Shown here piece after piece: positions 36,198 through 47,307 of a DNA stretch of 64,000 nucleotides. Origin of the DNA: Candidatus Altimarinota bacterium. Its GTDB lineage: Bacteria; Patescibacteriota; Gracilibacteria; BD1-5; UBA6164. The DNA lies in assembly GCA_028689115.1 (NCBI GenBank), contig JAQTWV010000001.1, positions 248,001 to 312,000 on the forward strand, given 5' to 3'. The position numbers were made by a program, and so were the translations under genes. The stretch's first letter is position 1. Each line of letters begins with the position of its first letter. The notes under the pieces are model-generated. The model saw only the letters and a program-made list of their open reading frames with translations. It did not search any database and was not told the DNA's origin.

Positions 36198-36229
36198 AAA
36201 ACTAGGATTTAAAAATCCTAGTTTTTTAA
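36195..36229. terminator. Terminator after the giant surface protein
   Basis: AAAACTAGGATTT with AAATCCTAGTTTT, overlapping the stop codon, followed by T residues. Confidence 0.85.
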
Positions 36230-36281
36230 AACTTTTCTTGCTTTTTAAATCAAAAATCATAAAATGAGCAAGCAAATTTAA

Positions 36282-36357
36282 GGATTCTTAGCTCAGTTGG
36301 TAGAGCAGCGCCCTCTTAAGGCGAAGGTCTCGGGTTCAAGCCCCGAAGGATCCACCA
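36282..36357 (+). tRNA. tRNA-Lys (anticodon CTT)
   Basis: Full cloverleaf: acceptor GGATTCT pairs with AGGATCC, D arm GCTCAGTTGGTAGAGC, anticodon loop CTCTTAA with CTT at its centre, T arm CGGGTTCAAGCCCCG and an encoded CCA end. It decodes AAG. It is far richer in GC than its surroundings, as expected for a stable RNA. Confidence 0.97.
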
Positions 36358-36374
36358 ATAAAAATTAAATTTAT

Positions 36375-36413
36375 AAAAATAGCTTACTAGTATTTATAGT
36401 AGGCTATTTTTTA
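36375..36413 (+). terminator. Terminator after tRNA-Lys
   Basis: AAAATAGCTTACTA with TAGTAGGCTATTTT then T residues. Confidence 0.8.
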
Positions 36414-36479
36414 ATTTATTTTTAAAAATATTTATTTTATGATATACTTAATTAAGTAAAATATTTTTAACTTTAATAT

Positions 36480-37676
36480 ATGATTTTAGATTTCTGAAGA
36501 AAATTATTTAAAAATAAGCCAAAGACAAAACCTGAGTGAGACTTAGTTCAAGAAAACAATGAACAAGTTGCTAAGTTTTCAAGTGATGTTGTTGTTGTAG
36601 GTGAGTATTGTAAATTGTCTGATAGTATTTGACAATGAATAACTTTTTCTGAATTTATTGATAAATTACCAAATGATTTAGATGACAATAAAAAGAATTT
36701 AATTTTAAAATATATGATAGAATCTTGAAAAATTTTATCATCATCATTATTTGCAATGACTTTTAATATATGAAAAAATAATATATGACATGAGTCATTT
36801 ATAAAATGATTTAATATTGTACGCGATAGAATCTGAAAATGATTTTCTGTTAATGATGTAGTAGCTTTTTTATTTCTATATGAAAATCCAAATGAGTTTT
36901 ATTGAGAAATGGCTATGCAATGATTTATGGATATAAGTGATAAAATAAGATTAAAATATCCTGAATTAAAAAAATTCAATAAATCTGAAATGTTATATAT
37001 TATTAATGCATGTAAAAGTAGAAAAAAAGATATGGATTTATTTTTTATTTATTCTATTAATTACATTGAAATTATTAATAATATTTCTGATTCACCAGAA
37101 AGAGATATTAAATTGTTTGAAAAAATATTTTCCTTGAGTGATGATGAAAAAATATTAATTATAAATATGTTAAAAGTTACATGATTTTTTAATGATAGTA
37201 ATCTCGTTTCTAATTTTTTAGAAAGATTTAGTTCTAAATTAGATGAATTAGTATGAGAATTAAATAAGATACAATTTTCTTTATTAACAAAGAAAATTGT
37301 ATCTAGTAATGAACATTGAAAATCTATTTTAAAAGAAATAAAATGAAAAATCTTAACTGAAAATACAACTATAACTCCTATATGTACTGTATTTAGAGAT
37401 TCTATGTGAATAGAAACAGATATGTTAATTTATCAAGAAAATGAAATTTATTCACCATCTCCTGATAATAAATATGTAAGAATTTATAGAGATAAATCTC
37501 TATATTTACAAGAAATTACTAGACTTAGTGATTTATATATTAGTAAGATGGAAAATAATATGCCATTTTGAATTTTATTATTAAAAATGAATTGAAAAAG
37601 AAATCCTTCTGGAACTTTTACTGATTTTAGTTCTGCAAATGATGATTTTTTTGAAAAACTTAAAAAAGCTGCTTAA
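36480..37676 (+). CDS. Hypothetical cytoplasmic protein
   Basis: 398 residues, no signal peptide or membrane segment. Begins MILDFGRKLFKNKPKTKP; the body is helical and charged, with segments such as VRDRIGKGFSVNDVVAFLFL and GELNKIQFSLLTKKIV, and the tail ends ANDDFFEKLKKAA. I do not recognise a domain. It stands alone between tRNA-Lys and a small membrane protein, closed by its own terminator. Confidence 0.78.
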
Positions 37677-37679
37677 AAA

Positions 37680-37721
37680 CAAAAAAGCAATTTTCTTTAT
37701 ATAAAGAAAATTGCTTTTTTG
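37680..37721 (+). terminator. Strong terminator
   Basis: AAAAAAGCAATTTTCTTTAT with ATAAAGAAAATTGCTTTTTT; 20-bp stem. Confidence 0.88.
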
Positions 37722-37797
37722 TTTTTAATTAAAATATCTATTGTATTTTTATGAAAAAGGTTAATATATTAAGTATTTATCATTTAACTTTTTTTAT

Positions 37798-38250
37798 ATG
37801 GATGATGGAAAAAATTATTTTAGATTTATACAATCTAAATGGATTCCATTTTTAAATGGAGTTATATTTCTCTTAACTTTTTATTCAGTTTATTTTATTT
37901 TTTCAAGTCAAACTAATGTTTGAATTTCAAGCTTATCAATTGCTGAATTTACTTCAAAATATGGTATTTTTATCCCATTAGTGTATGGTTTATTACTTAT
38001 ATTTATTACATATATATTTTATTTTATAAAATATATTATCAGATTAAATTTTTGGATTGTAAATTTATTTATTACTTTTTTAGTTTATTGATTTTCATTA
38101 TTTTTTTGAATACAACTTGTTTATTTTGAACCAAGATTTACAGAAGTTGCAACTTTTATAATTGATAATTTTTGAAATCCTATTATTTATTCAAGTTTAG
38201 TTGTTCTCATATTTTCAATTATTTCAATATTTATTAAAAGAAAAATTTAA
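37798..38250 (+). CDS. Four-helix membrane protein
   Basis: 150 residues with about four hydrophobic segments (20-40, 58-82, 88-110, 125-146) and few charges between them. Begins MDDGKNYFRFIQSKWIPFL and ends IISIFIKRKI. An ATG at 37751 opens a different, short frame and is not used. Function unknown. It lies 17 bp upstream of a lipoprotein gene in the same direction. Confidence 0.75.
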
Positions 38251-38267
38251 TTTATAATAATATTATT

Positions 38268-39572
38268 ATGAAATCAATATTTAGTAAAATACTTATTTTA
38301 ATATTTTTAAGTTTATCTTTAACTTCTTGTGATTCTGTATTATCATGAGTTTGAAATTTAATGTGTAGTCGGCTTCCTGATAGTGATCATTGTTATCAAT
38401 TTACTGCTGTTCAATCTTGAAGCCCTGATGCTTGTGATAAAATTAAATGAACAAAATTTAAAGATTCTTGAAGTAATCCACCAAGAGATAAGTGTTATTT
38501 AACAATAGCTCAAAATAAAGAAGATTATACTATTTGTTCAAAAATACAATGATGACCTATGTCATATACAAAAAGTGAATGTGAAATATGAGTTTGAGAA
38601 AAAATACTTACTGAAACTATTTTAAATGACGATATAAATTGATGTTGAAAAATAAATAAAATACCAAATTTATCTAAAGTTTATGATGATTGTGTCTGAC
38701 AACTTGCAACAAAAGAAAAACTAGATTCTAAAGATGAAAAAATAGATGATTTAGTTAATCAACTTAAATCTGATCCTTGAAATAAAGAGTTAAAAAAACA
38801 ATTAGATGATTTGAAAAAACAAAAAGAAAATACTTATAATATGATGTCAGAAAGTCAAAAATCTGCATATTTTTCAGAAAAAAGAGAAGCTATTATGTCT
38901 TGAATTGAAGATGAAGATGTAAAATCTGCAATTTCAAAAGAGTATGTAGCTTATAGAAATAATGAAACAAATATAAATAATTTGCTTGATAAACTTGAAG
39001 ATATTACAAAAAAACAAGAACTTATCAAATCTGCTGATGAAAAAGCAAATCAATTAGTTGATCAAGTAAAAGAACAACTTGAGTGACTTGTTCAGGATAA
39101 ACAAGATGAAATAATCTGAGAAATGTGAAACAAGGCAAAAGAACGGATTGAAGAAAATTGATGAAAAGAATTAAAAAGATCTTTAGGGGATTTAGAGTGG
39201 GCTATGTGAAAATATGAAAAATGAAGTGAAATGTATAATTCAGCAAAATCAAAATATGATAAAATAAAATGAGCTTATGACGAAATTATGTGAGTTTATA
39301 ATAGAGTTGATGAAGTAAATAAAATGCTTGCTGAAGGTAAAATTGATGAGTGAAAAGCAAAAGTTTTAAAATGAGCTGTTTTACTTGATAAATGACTAGA
39401 ATATGCAACAGAATATGTTCCAGTTTTTTGAAGTACTATTTCAACAGTTAGTAAAGAAACTTTTTGAGTTGTTATAGAATTAGCTAAAAAAAGAGCTGAA
39501 AGATCAACAGCACTAGATAATTGTTTTGTTGATCCAGCAAATTGTGATACTGATAAAATAAGTGGATATTAA
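38268..39572 (+). CDS. Lipoprotein with long coiled-coil region
   Basis: 434 residues. The signal ends in lipobox LTSC at residue 22. Residues 25-140 contain about ten cysteines (CSRLPDSDHCY, CDKIKG, CYLTIAQ, CSKIQGG), a disulfide-rich N-terminal domain. Residues 145-350 are heptad-rich coiled coil (DKIDDLVNQLKSD, KRSLGDLEWAMGKYEKG). The C-terminal part resembles a small hydrophobic helix bundle, ending CFVDPANCDTDKISGY. Family not recognised; a surface-anchored structural or binding protein is likely. Confidence 0.8.
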
Positions 39573-39637
39573 TGTTTTTTAGTATAATTTTTTATTACAA
39601 TACGTTGCAAAATTTTATTTTTTTATTCTTAAATATT

Positions 39638-40072
39638 ATGAATTATAATCATAAACAAAATAGTTGTATTATTAATATATTAATTTTAATTTTAGTTATA
39701 ATTTTAACATCAATTTATATTTATGTATGACAATTAGAAATATTGTATATATTTTTACCTATAATGTTATTTGTTTTTTTATTGTTTAATTCGCTTAACG
39801 TTGAAGTAGATGATTTAAAAATAAGTATAAAATTTTGATATATAGGTTTTAGAAAATCGTTTTTATTAAGTGATATAAAATCAGTAAAAAAAGTAAGAAA
39901 TCATTGGTATTTTTGATGGGGAATTAGAGTTTGGTTTTGGCCATATATGTGGATTTATAACATAAATTGATTTGATGCTATTGAAATAGTTTTAAAAAAT
40001 AATAGAATTTATAGGATTTGAACAAATGATGTTGAAAACCTAGAAAAAGCAATTCAAGACAAAATAAAATAA
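39638..40072 (+). CDS. Two-helix membrane protein with PH-like domain
   Basis: 144 residues. Two hydrophobic segments (about 11-28 and 34-52) precede a beta-rich domain with FGYIGFRKSFLLSDIKSVKK, then many tryptophans (NHWYFGWGIRVWFWPYMWIY) and an IVLKNNRIYRIGTND strand. This layout is like bacterial PH-domain membrane proteins. Function unknown. Confidence 0.72.
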
Positions 40073-40096
40073 AAAAGAGCGAAGCTCTTTTTTATT
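40073..40096. terminator. Short bidirectional terminator
   Basis: AAAAGAGC-GAA-GCTCTTTT between convergent genes. Confidence 0.75.
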
Positions 40097-40712
40097 TTAT
40101 AAATTTAAAACTATTTACTATATCATTTAATATTCAAGGTTGATTTTGATTTTTTGTTATACAAGATTCATAATTTTGTTTTTGTTCTGTATTTCCTTCT
40201 TCAAGTGGTAGATAAAAATCACAATTAGTTTTACTAGTATCAAGGGATACTATAAAACATTTATCATCTCTTATAGTTGTATAATAATATGAATTATAAA
40301 TATGTCACATCGCAGCGTCAGTAGAAATATATAAACAAAAAGGTACATTATTTATATTTAATATACTTCAAGAGTTACTTCAATTTACAACTATATTACT
40401 AATATCTGGACAATTTTTAGGAAAAACCTCATAATTACATTCTCAATATATGGTAGAAGGTTCATGTCAAATATCAAAAAAATTATCTGGATATTGAAAT
40501 TGAAATCAATAAATACTATCTTTAAATGTATTTATATTTGCATTTTCCACAGTTCATGTTTGAGTATTTTCTACTTGATTTGTATTTCAAGTTAATGTTT
40601 GTGATTCTATTTTTTCTCACTTTTTTGATGAATCAACAATCCAACCAATAATAACCATTAAGACAATTGCAATTAATCCTATGATTATATTCATATTGTT
40701 TTTTTGTTCCAT
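40092..40712 (-). CDS. Membrane-anchored extracytoplasmic protein
   Basis: 206 residues. One N-terminal membrane anchor (MNIIIGLIAIVLMVIIGWIV), a low-complexity Thr/Asn linker, then a domain starting YGFQFQYPDNF, a motif common at the start of PsbP-like or similar domains in CPR lipoproteins. Four or five cysteines (GECNYEVFPKNC, FCLYIST, CFIVSL, ESCITK). Substrate unknown. Confidence 0.72.
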
Positions 40713-40892
40713 ATCTTATTAATTAAGATGTAAATGTATATTATATATTATGATTAACTTAAATCAATATTTTTTTCAATAATTTTATTTATTTTTAGTA
40801 TAATTTTACATTTTGTAAATACTTCTAAATTTTACAATAAAAATAATCTCAATATAATTTTTCATATTTTATACTTTATATGAAAAATATTT

Positions 40893-41795
40893 ATGAAAAA
40901 AATACTACTAATTTTACTTTTATTTTTTACTTTTTTTTCAAATACATTTGCTTATAATCCTACATCAAACGAATTAAATTTGATTTCAAATTTTAAAGAT
41001 AAAGTAAATAATTTATCAAAAGTTAAATGAGAATTATGGCTTAAAAGAAATATAATTTCGATTGAAAATTTTTTAAAAGTAAATAAAAATGAAAGAACTA
41101 ATTTTTTGCTTTGAGAAATTCTTACAGATATGAATGAAGTCTTATCTGATTTAAAAATTAAAAATGAAGAACAATTACAAAAACAATTACAAGAATTAGA
41201 AAATCAAAAACAAGAACAATTAAAACAATCAAAAGATTATAATGAAAAAGCAGAATGATTTTTTGAAATTTATTGAAAAGATATAACTACAAGTTTAGAA
41301 ATAAATGATAAATGTACCAAATATTTTGATTTTGTAGATGAAATAGCCAAGAAAAATGATTTTCCAACTGAATTAATTATAGCTACATGGAGCAAAGAAT
41401 CTAATTGTAATTTATCTAATCCTGCAAATTGATGGTGACCATTTCAGATTACAAGTAAGTATTACACTCCTTGAGATATAACTCTAGAGGAATTTTGAGA
41501 ATATGTACAAACTTATATAGATTTTACTAAATGAAAATGGAATTATTTTAATAATAATACTTATCATAACTATAAATCAAGATTTTGAAGTGAAAATATA
41601 GCTATAACTTACGATAATTATACTTTAAGAGATTTAAAATTATCTGCAATCTTGTATAATTGAGTTAGTAAAGACACAACTCTGGATTGAAATACATTTG
41701 CAAATTCAAACTTAAATAATAATGTAACAACAAATAGCGATTGACTGGTTACTAGATTTTTAAAGATACTTAATTGGAGAACAAAAAACAAATAA
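40893..41795 (+). CDS. Secreted lysozyme-like lytic transglycosylase
   Basis: 300 residues. Signal peptide to about TFA (21), an N-terminal coiled coil (QLQKQLQELENQKQEQLKQ), then a lysozyme-fold core: ELIIATWSKESNCNLSNPAN with the likely catalytic glutamate in KESNC, NGWGPFQITSKYY matching the SLT motif GxxQI, and LKLSAILYNGVSK. Such enzymes cut peptidoglycan, either the cell's own or that of a host. Family placement rests on a few motifs, so the exact class is uncertain. Its stop codon lies in a terminator. Confidence 0.7.
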
Positions 41796-41822
41796 AGCCG
41801 TAGGCTTTATTTGTTTTTTGTT
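41785..41822 (+). terminator. Terminator after the transglycosylase
   Basis: AACAAATAAAGCC with GGCTTTATTTGTT around a GTA loop, followed by T residues. Confidence 0.85.
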
Positions 41823-41854
41823 CTTAATTAGCTCTTAATTTGACATTGTATAAT
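41821..41854 (+). promoter_or_regulatory. Two-component operator/promoter P1
   Basis: CTTAA half-sites start at 41823 and 41834 (11 bp apart); TATAAT at 41849-41854, 15 bp after the second half-site. Same geometry as P2-P5. It drives the four-gene MacAB-like operon. Confidence 0.7.
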
Positions 41855-41880
41855 TTAGTTATTATTATTTAAAAAAATAT

Positions 41881-42189
41881 ATGAAAGATAAAATTATTTC
41901 TTGAATTTTAGGTGCTGTATTATGTGGGCTAGTCGTTTTTTTATATTGATATATAAATAATTGAGCTAATTGAACTATGTGAAATTGAGTGCCACCATCA
42001 AATTTTTGATCATGAGCTTTTGATTCATCAAATATGAGTGATGAACAATTAGAAAAAATGGCTGAAAGAGCTGGAATAACAAAGGAAGAACTTAAATCAA
42101 AATTAGATAGCTGAGAAGATATAAGAAGTTTAATGTGAGGACAAAGATGATCTTGAAGATGAAATTCAGCAACAGGTAATACTCAATAA
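41881..42189 (+). CDS. Small membrane protein heading the export operon
   Basis: 102 residues: one membrane segment (about 5-24), Gly/Asn-rich linker, a short acidic helix (MSDEQLEKMAERAGITKEEL) and a Gly/Arg-rich tail (GGQRGSGRGN). Shares the LTxEE-like style and Gly-rich patches of the secreted protein at 46471. It is the first gene after promoter P1 and lies 22 bp before the adaptor gene, so it may be an accessory or stress-sensing part of the exporter. Confidence 0.75.
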
Positions 42190-42211
42190 TTTATTAATTA
42201 AATAAGTAAAA

Positions 42212-44275
42212 ATGAAATTTAATTTTAATTTAAAATATTTTATTTCTGGTTTTATAATAGTTTTATTAATAAATTATAATACTTTTATTCCAGAAAAAAC
42301 AACTAATTTAGAAACAACTTCTAATTCTAGTGTAAAAGTTGAATTATGAGATATTAAAAAAACTATTGAAGTATCATGAGATTCACAATTAGTAGATGAG
42401 CAAAGTTTAAAATTTAATAAATCTGCTACTATTACAAAAGTGTATTTTAAATCTTGAGATAAAATAAAAAAATGAGAAATTATTGCTGAAATAGATAACT
42501 CAGATGCTTATGATACAATTGATGAAGCAAAAATAAATTTAGAAAATGCTGAAATTAGCTTAAAACAATTATATGAAGATCCAGATGAAACAAATGTTTT
42601 ACAATCAAAAAACTCCATAACTAGTGCTGAAAATAGTTTAGAAACCGCAAAAGCTGAAATTGAAAATTTAAAAGTTTCTCAACAAAATTCTTTAACTCAA
42701 ATGCTTGAAAATATAGAAACTTCAAAAAAAGACTTAGAATCAAGTAAATCTAGTTTAGAATTATCAAAAAAAGATTTAGAAATACTTATTAAAGATAAAT
42801 GAAATTCTCTAAATAATACAAATAGTTCAAAAAGTACAACTATAACAAGTATAGAAGATAATTTTAGAACATATTTAGTTGATGTAGAAAAAACTATTGA
42901 AGAAGGGGATGTAATTATGTGAGTTACTGATAAAAACAGAGATTTAAATAATTCTTTTGAAATCTATCTTTGAGCAAAAAATTCTACATATAAAAACAGT
43001 GCATCAATTAATTTGTCAGAAGCTATATGAATGTATGATAATGTATCAAAAGAAATAGCAAATTATGATAATTCTGGTGATAAAGATAAATTATTATGAC
43101 TTTTAAATGATTTTTTATCTTTATATAATAAGATGTATGATGCAACTGATTTTATTTATAAAACACTGGATAATAGTGTTGTTAGTGAATGAGCTTTATC
43201 TCAAAGCATTATTGATTCTTTAAAAAATAGTTTTTCTTCTTATAGAAATTCTGCTTTATCAAAAATATCTACGATTAATTCTAGTATAAATACACTAAAT
43301 ACTTTAACAGATACTGATTTATTATCTGAAACAAATTCAAATAGCATCGCATCAAAAAAAGAGTCTATAAAAACAAGTGAGTTAAGTATAGAAAAACAAT
43401 TACTTAGTATAAAAAATGCACAAAGTTCTTATGATGAAACCGTTTCAAGTTTTAAAGTAAATTTAGATTCTAAACAAAAAGATTTAGATTTAAAAGATAG
43501 AAATTTAGAATTAGCAAAATTAAATTATGATAAATTATTTGAGTGACCAACTGATGAAAATGTAAAAAAAGCTAATAATTCTATAAAGCAAGCACAATTA
43601 AAACTAGATTCTGCATATAAAAATTTAGAAGATTATACACTTGTTGCTCCATTTGATTGAGTTATTAGAAAAATTGATTATATGGTTTGAGATAATTTAA
43701 CAACAGATACTGATAAATATGTTTATATAGAAAATCCAAATTTACTTGAAATAACTGTTTTACTTGATCAAATTGATATTGTTTGAGTAAAATTATGAAT
43801 GAATGCGACAATTACATTTGATGCATATTCTACAACACCTGTAAATGCAATAATTAGTTCTATAGATACTACTCCAATATCAACTTCTTGAGTTGTATCA
43901 TATGAGGTAAAATTAGTTTTGGACGATGAAAACTTCAAAGAAAAAATTCTTTCTTGATTTTCTGCAGATGTAGAAATTATAACAGAATCAAAGCAATGAA
44001 TTTTACTTTTAAAAACTTCTGCTATTTCTGAAAAAGATTGAAAATATTTTGTTAATTTAATCAAAGATTGAAAACAAGTTGAAACAGAAATTGAAATAGG
44101 TATAGCATCAGATGGTATGACAGAAATAATTTCTTGACTTAATGAGTGAGATGAAATTTCACTTACAACATATGTTTCAACAACTACTACAGAAGAAAAA
44201 ACTTCAACATCACTTTTTAGTACTCCAACATGAAATAGATCTTGAAATATGTCTGGACCTCCAGGATGATTCTAA
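42212..44275 (+). CDS. MacA-like periplasmic adaptor protein
   Basis: 687 residues. One N-terminal membrane helix (10-25), then the first lipoyl half (KVYFKSGDKIKKGEIIAEI), a very long helical coiled-coil hairpin (about 110-470), the second half (YTLVAPFDGVIRKIDYMVGD), and beta-barrel segments ending in a Gly/Ser-rich tail. It is the membrane-fusion subunit that pairs with the ABC proteins encoded next. The coiled coil is much longer than in Escherichia MacA. Confidence 0.86.
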
Positions 44276-44291
44276 TATTTAAAATTAAATT

Positions 44292-44954
44292 ATGATAAAA
44301 TTAGAAAATATAAAAAAACAATACAAAATGTGAGAAAATATTGTAGAAGTTTTAAAATGAGTAGACCTAGAAATAGCAGCTGGTGATTTTGTCTCTATTA
44401 TGTGACCAAGTTGAAGCTGAAAATCAACACTTATGAATATTATTGGTATGCTTGATATTGCAACTAGTTGAAAATACACTTTTAATAATATGGAAATAAC
44501 TTGAAAAAAAGAAGATGACTTATCTAAAATAAGATGAAAAAATATAGGTTTTATTTTTCAAAGTTATAATTTAATATCTAGAATGCCTGTTATAAAACAA
44601 GTTATGTTGCCTTTAGCTTATCAATGAATAGCAAAAAATAAAAGAGAAAAAATGGCACTTGATGCACTTGATAAAGTCTGACTTGCTGACAAAAAAAATA
44701 ATAAACCAAATGAACTTTCAGGTTGACAACAACAGAGAGTTTCAATTGCTCGTGCTTTGGCTATAAATCCAAATATGATATTGGCAGATGAACCAACTTG
44801 AGCACTTGATACAAAAACATGAGAAGAAATTATGTTATTATTAACAAAACTTAATCAAGAGTGAACAACTATAGTTTTAATTACTCATGAACATGAAATA
44901 GATAGATACGCAAAAAAACATATTTTAATTAAAGATTGATTGATAGTTAAATAA
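44292..44954 (+). CDS. MacB/LolD-type ABC ATPase
   Basis: 220 residues. Walker A GPSGSGKST at residues 38-46, in which all three glycines are TGA; Q-loop FQSYNLI; signature LSGGQQQR; Walker B MILADEPTGALD; H-loop LITHEHE. It belongs to the LolD/MacB group that powers export of peptides, lipoproteins or drugs by mechanotransmission. Starts 16 bp after the adaptor and ends 6 bp before the permease. Confidence 0.93.
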
Positions 44955-44960
44955 AAAAAT

Positions 44961-46160
44961 ATGATTACTACAATAATTGAAAATATATTAAATTCTTTGG
45001 AATCAATAAGGTCTAATAAACTTAGGTCATCTTTAAGTATGCTTTGAATAATTATATGAGTTTCATCTGTTATTATTTTGACTGCTATTTGAAATGGTAG
45101 TACACAAACTATAGTAGATAAAATAGAAGAAATGTGAACCAATGTTTTAACTATTTCAACTTGATGATGATTTTGATGAAGTAGAACTAAATCAACTGCT
45201 ACAAATATACTTACTGAAAAAGTTGTTTCTTCAATAAAAGATAATATCTCAGAATTAGATTGAGTATTACCAATAGTTTCTACAAATGGACAATTAGTTT
45301 ATGGTTGAAATGATATGAACGCATCTGTTTATGGTATAGATACAAATTATTTTGATGTAAAAAATGTAGAAATAATTTATTGAACAAATATAACTCAAAA
45401 TCATTTAAATAATTTAGATAAAGTAGCAGTTGTTTGACAAGATATAGTTTCAGAATTATTTTCTTGAAATAATCCAGTTTGAGAAAAAATTAAGATGTGA
45501 AACAATGTATTTGAAATAGTTTGAGTTATAGAAGAAAACTCAACACTTGATTCATATATATTTATTCCAATTACTACTGCATCTGTTAGAATTACTGGTC
45601 AGAAATACTATTCTCAAATAATTGTTTCTGTTACTGATGCTGAAATGGTTGATTCTAAAGAAATAGAAATTAATACTTTGTTACAAAGTGTTTTAGAAGT
45701 AACAGATCCAAACAATCTACCATATAATATAAGAAATCAAGCTGAAATGCTTGAAAATTTCAGTTCAATTACTGAGACATTGACTATGCTTTTAAGTTGA
45801 ATAGCTTGAATTTCATTACTTGTATGAGGTATTTGAGTTATGAATATAATGCTTGTTTCTGTTACAGAAAGAACAAAGGAAATAGGTATTAGAAAAGCAA
45901 TTTGAGCAGGGAAGAGTGATATACTTTTACAATTTTTAACAGAAGCCTCAAGTTTAAGTATTCTTTGATGAATATTTTGAATAATTCTTAGTTATTTAGT
46001 TGTGTTTTTGTTAAATTATTTTTCTATAACTGCAATTATTTCAACAAATAGTATAATAATTAGTTTCTTATTTTCTTTGTGAATTTGACTTATTTTCGGT
46101 ATATTACCAGCTTATAAAGCTGCAAAACTTAGACCAATTGATGCACTTAGGTTTGAATAA
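44961..46160 (+). CDS. MacB-type ABC permease
   Basis: 399 residues. One N-terminal helix (KLRSSLSMLGIIIGVSSVI), a large extracytoplasmic domain (about 45-270) and three C-terminal helices, with [20 protein letters not shown] and GIRKAIGA, the FtsX/MacB signatures. It ends AYKAAKLRPIDALRFE, also typical. Together with the two preceding genes it forms a tripartite exporter without an obvious outer-membrane partner. Confidence 0.93.
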
Positions 46161-46161
46161 T

Positions 46162-46217
46162 CTCTTAAAATATTCTTAATAAATACTTAATAATTTCTTA
46201 ATCATTCTAATTATAAT
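46162..46217 (+). promoter_or_regulatory. Two-component operator/promoter P2 (four half-sites)
   Basis: CTTAA starts at 46164, 46175, 46186 and 46197, each 11 bp apart, with TATAAT at 46212-46217, again 15 bp after the last half-site. The transcript would meet the terminator at 46219-46256 almost at once. Confidence 0.7.
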
Positions 46218-46218
46218 A

Positions 46219-46256
46219 GAAGAGTAATATAATAAATATTACTCTTATTTTTTTAA
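46219..46256 (+). terminator. Terminator after the export operon
   Basis: AGAGTAATAT with ATATTACTCT and a run of T. It ends the MacAB-like operon and would also stop transcripts from P2. Confidence 0.8.
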
Positions 46257-46275
46257 AAGAATTTATAGATTTTTA

Positions 46276-46309
46276 TTCTTAATAACTTCTTAAATAATAA
46301 GAATATAAT
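46276..46309 (+). promoter_or_regulatory. Two-component operator/promoter P3
   Basis: CTTAA at 46278 and 46289; TATAAT at 46304-46309. The transcript would begin with a hairpin GGTGTAATC/GATTACACC (46313-46321 with 46328-46336) and a leader of about 150 nt before the gene at 46471. Confidence 0.72.
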
Positions 46310-46470
46310 AAAGGTGTAATCAAAAAAGATTACACCACGAGACAAAGTTACCTTTGTAAATTTAATATAATCTTTTATTTTTAATTGTAAAGCTAATATA
46401 GCTAAATAAAGATACTAAAGATATATAAAAATTACAAATGTAATTACTTTATTACATAATTACATATACT

Positions 46471-47040
46471 ATGAAAAGAAATGTAAAAATATTAGCATGA
46501 GCTCTTATTACTGCTATGACTGCTGCTTCAATTTGAGTATCATTTGCTAACGATTCTTCTAGTGGAACAACAAATTCTTGAACTATTAGTAAAAAATTTG
46601 AAAGACAAGAATTAACCGAAGATCAAAGAGCAGAAATGGAAATTATAAAACAATTGTTAGATAAACAAAAAGCTTGAGAAACTTTAACTAATGAAGAACA
46701 AGCACAATTAGATGAATTTAAGGCTAATATGCCAGAAAGATGAGAAAAATGAAGAGGTTGATTTATGTGAAAAGGTTGAGAATCAAAGTGATGATTTATA
46801 AATAATTTAACTACTGAAGAAAAAACAGCATTAGAATCTATGACTAATGAAGAAAAAAAAGTGTTTTTTGAAGCTAAAAGAGCAGAAATGCAAGCAAAAA
46901 AAGAATCTCATGAAAGTGTAATTGATAAGCTTCTTGCTTGAGAAAAATTAACGGCAGATGAAGAATTAATTAGAGCAGAAATTATAAAAGAAAGAGCAGA
47001 AAGAAAAGCTAGAGAATTAGAAGAAAATACAAATAAATAA
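46471..47040 (+). CDS. Secreted Spy/CpxP-like or EF-type stress protein
   Basis: 189 residues. Signal peptide to about SFA (26), then helical repeats with LTEDQRAEMEIIKQLLD, LTNEEQAQLDEF, LTTEEKTALESMTNEEKK and LTADEELIRAEI, split by a Gly/Lys-rich loop. The LTxxQ/E pattern recalls the CpxP/Spy periplasmic chaperones, although homology cannot be proven by eye. Control by promoter P3 beside a two-component system fits an envelope-stress role. Confidence 0.7.
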
Positions 47041-47119
47041 TATATATTTTTATAAAGGCTAGATTTATATATTAAATAAAATACTAAATAAATTTAAAAG
47101 AAAAATCATTTATTATATA

Positions 47120-47153
47120 TTCTTAATTAGTTCTTAATTTAAGAAAATATAAT
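47120..47153 (+). promoter_or_regulatory. Two-component operator/promoter P4
   Basis: CTTAA at 47122 and 47133; TATAAT at 47148-47153. No ordinary gene lies between it and the terminator at 47277. Confidence 0.7.
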
Positions 47154-47169
47154 GAACTTGTAATCAAGT

Positions 47170-47232
47170 ATGGTTACATATTTAATAATTTTATTATTAA
47201 CCCCTAACTTATGGATATATAAAAGAAAATAA
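47170..47232 (+). CDS. Possible 20-residue membrane peptide
   Basis: ATG-initiated frame with a hydrophobic stretch (TYLIILLL) and a basic end (IYKRK), closed by TAA. The pattern resembles small single-helix stress or toxin peptides. No Shine-Dalgarno is visible, but most genes here lack one. This is a candidate only. Confidence 0.35.
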   Translation: MVTYLIILLLTPNLWIYKRK

Positions 47233-47276
47233 ATAATAAATACTATAAATAAAATAAATACTATAAAATAAAATCA

Positions 47277-47307
47277 TAAAAACTCTCGACTTGTCGAGAG
47301 TTTTTTC
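47277..47307 (+). terminator. Terminator before the response regulator
   Basis: AACTCTCGAC with GTCGAGAGTT, loop TT, then six T; the T run continues straight into P5. Confidence 0.88.

Larger units (their letters stand above)
47160..47307 (+). ncRNA. Candidate regulated small RNA
   Basis: The interval from the P4 start point (about 47160) to the terminator is about 145 nt. Its 5' end can fold as TGTAATC with GGTTACA, like the 5' hairpin of the P3 leader. It may act as an RNA, as an mRNA for the 20-residue peptide inside it, or both. Confidence 0.45.

Noticed and set aside
36282-36357. The tRNA as the suppressor that reads TGA
   Set aside because: Its anticodon is CTT (Lys), not TCA. No tRNA-Gly(UCA) is present in this window.
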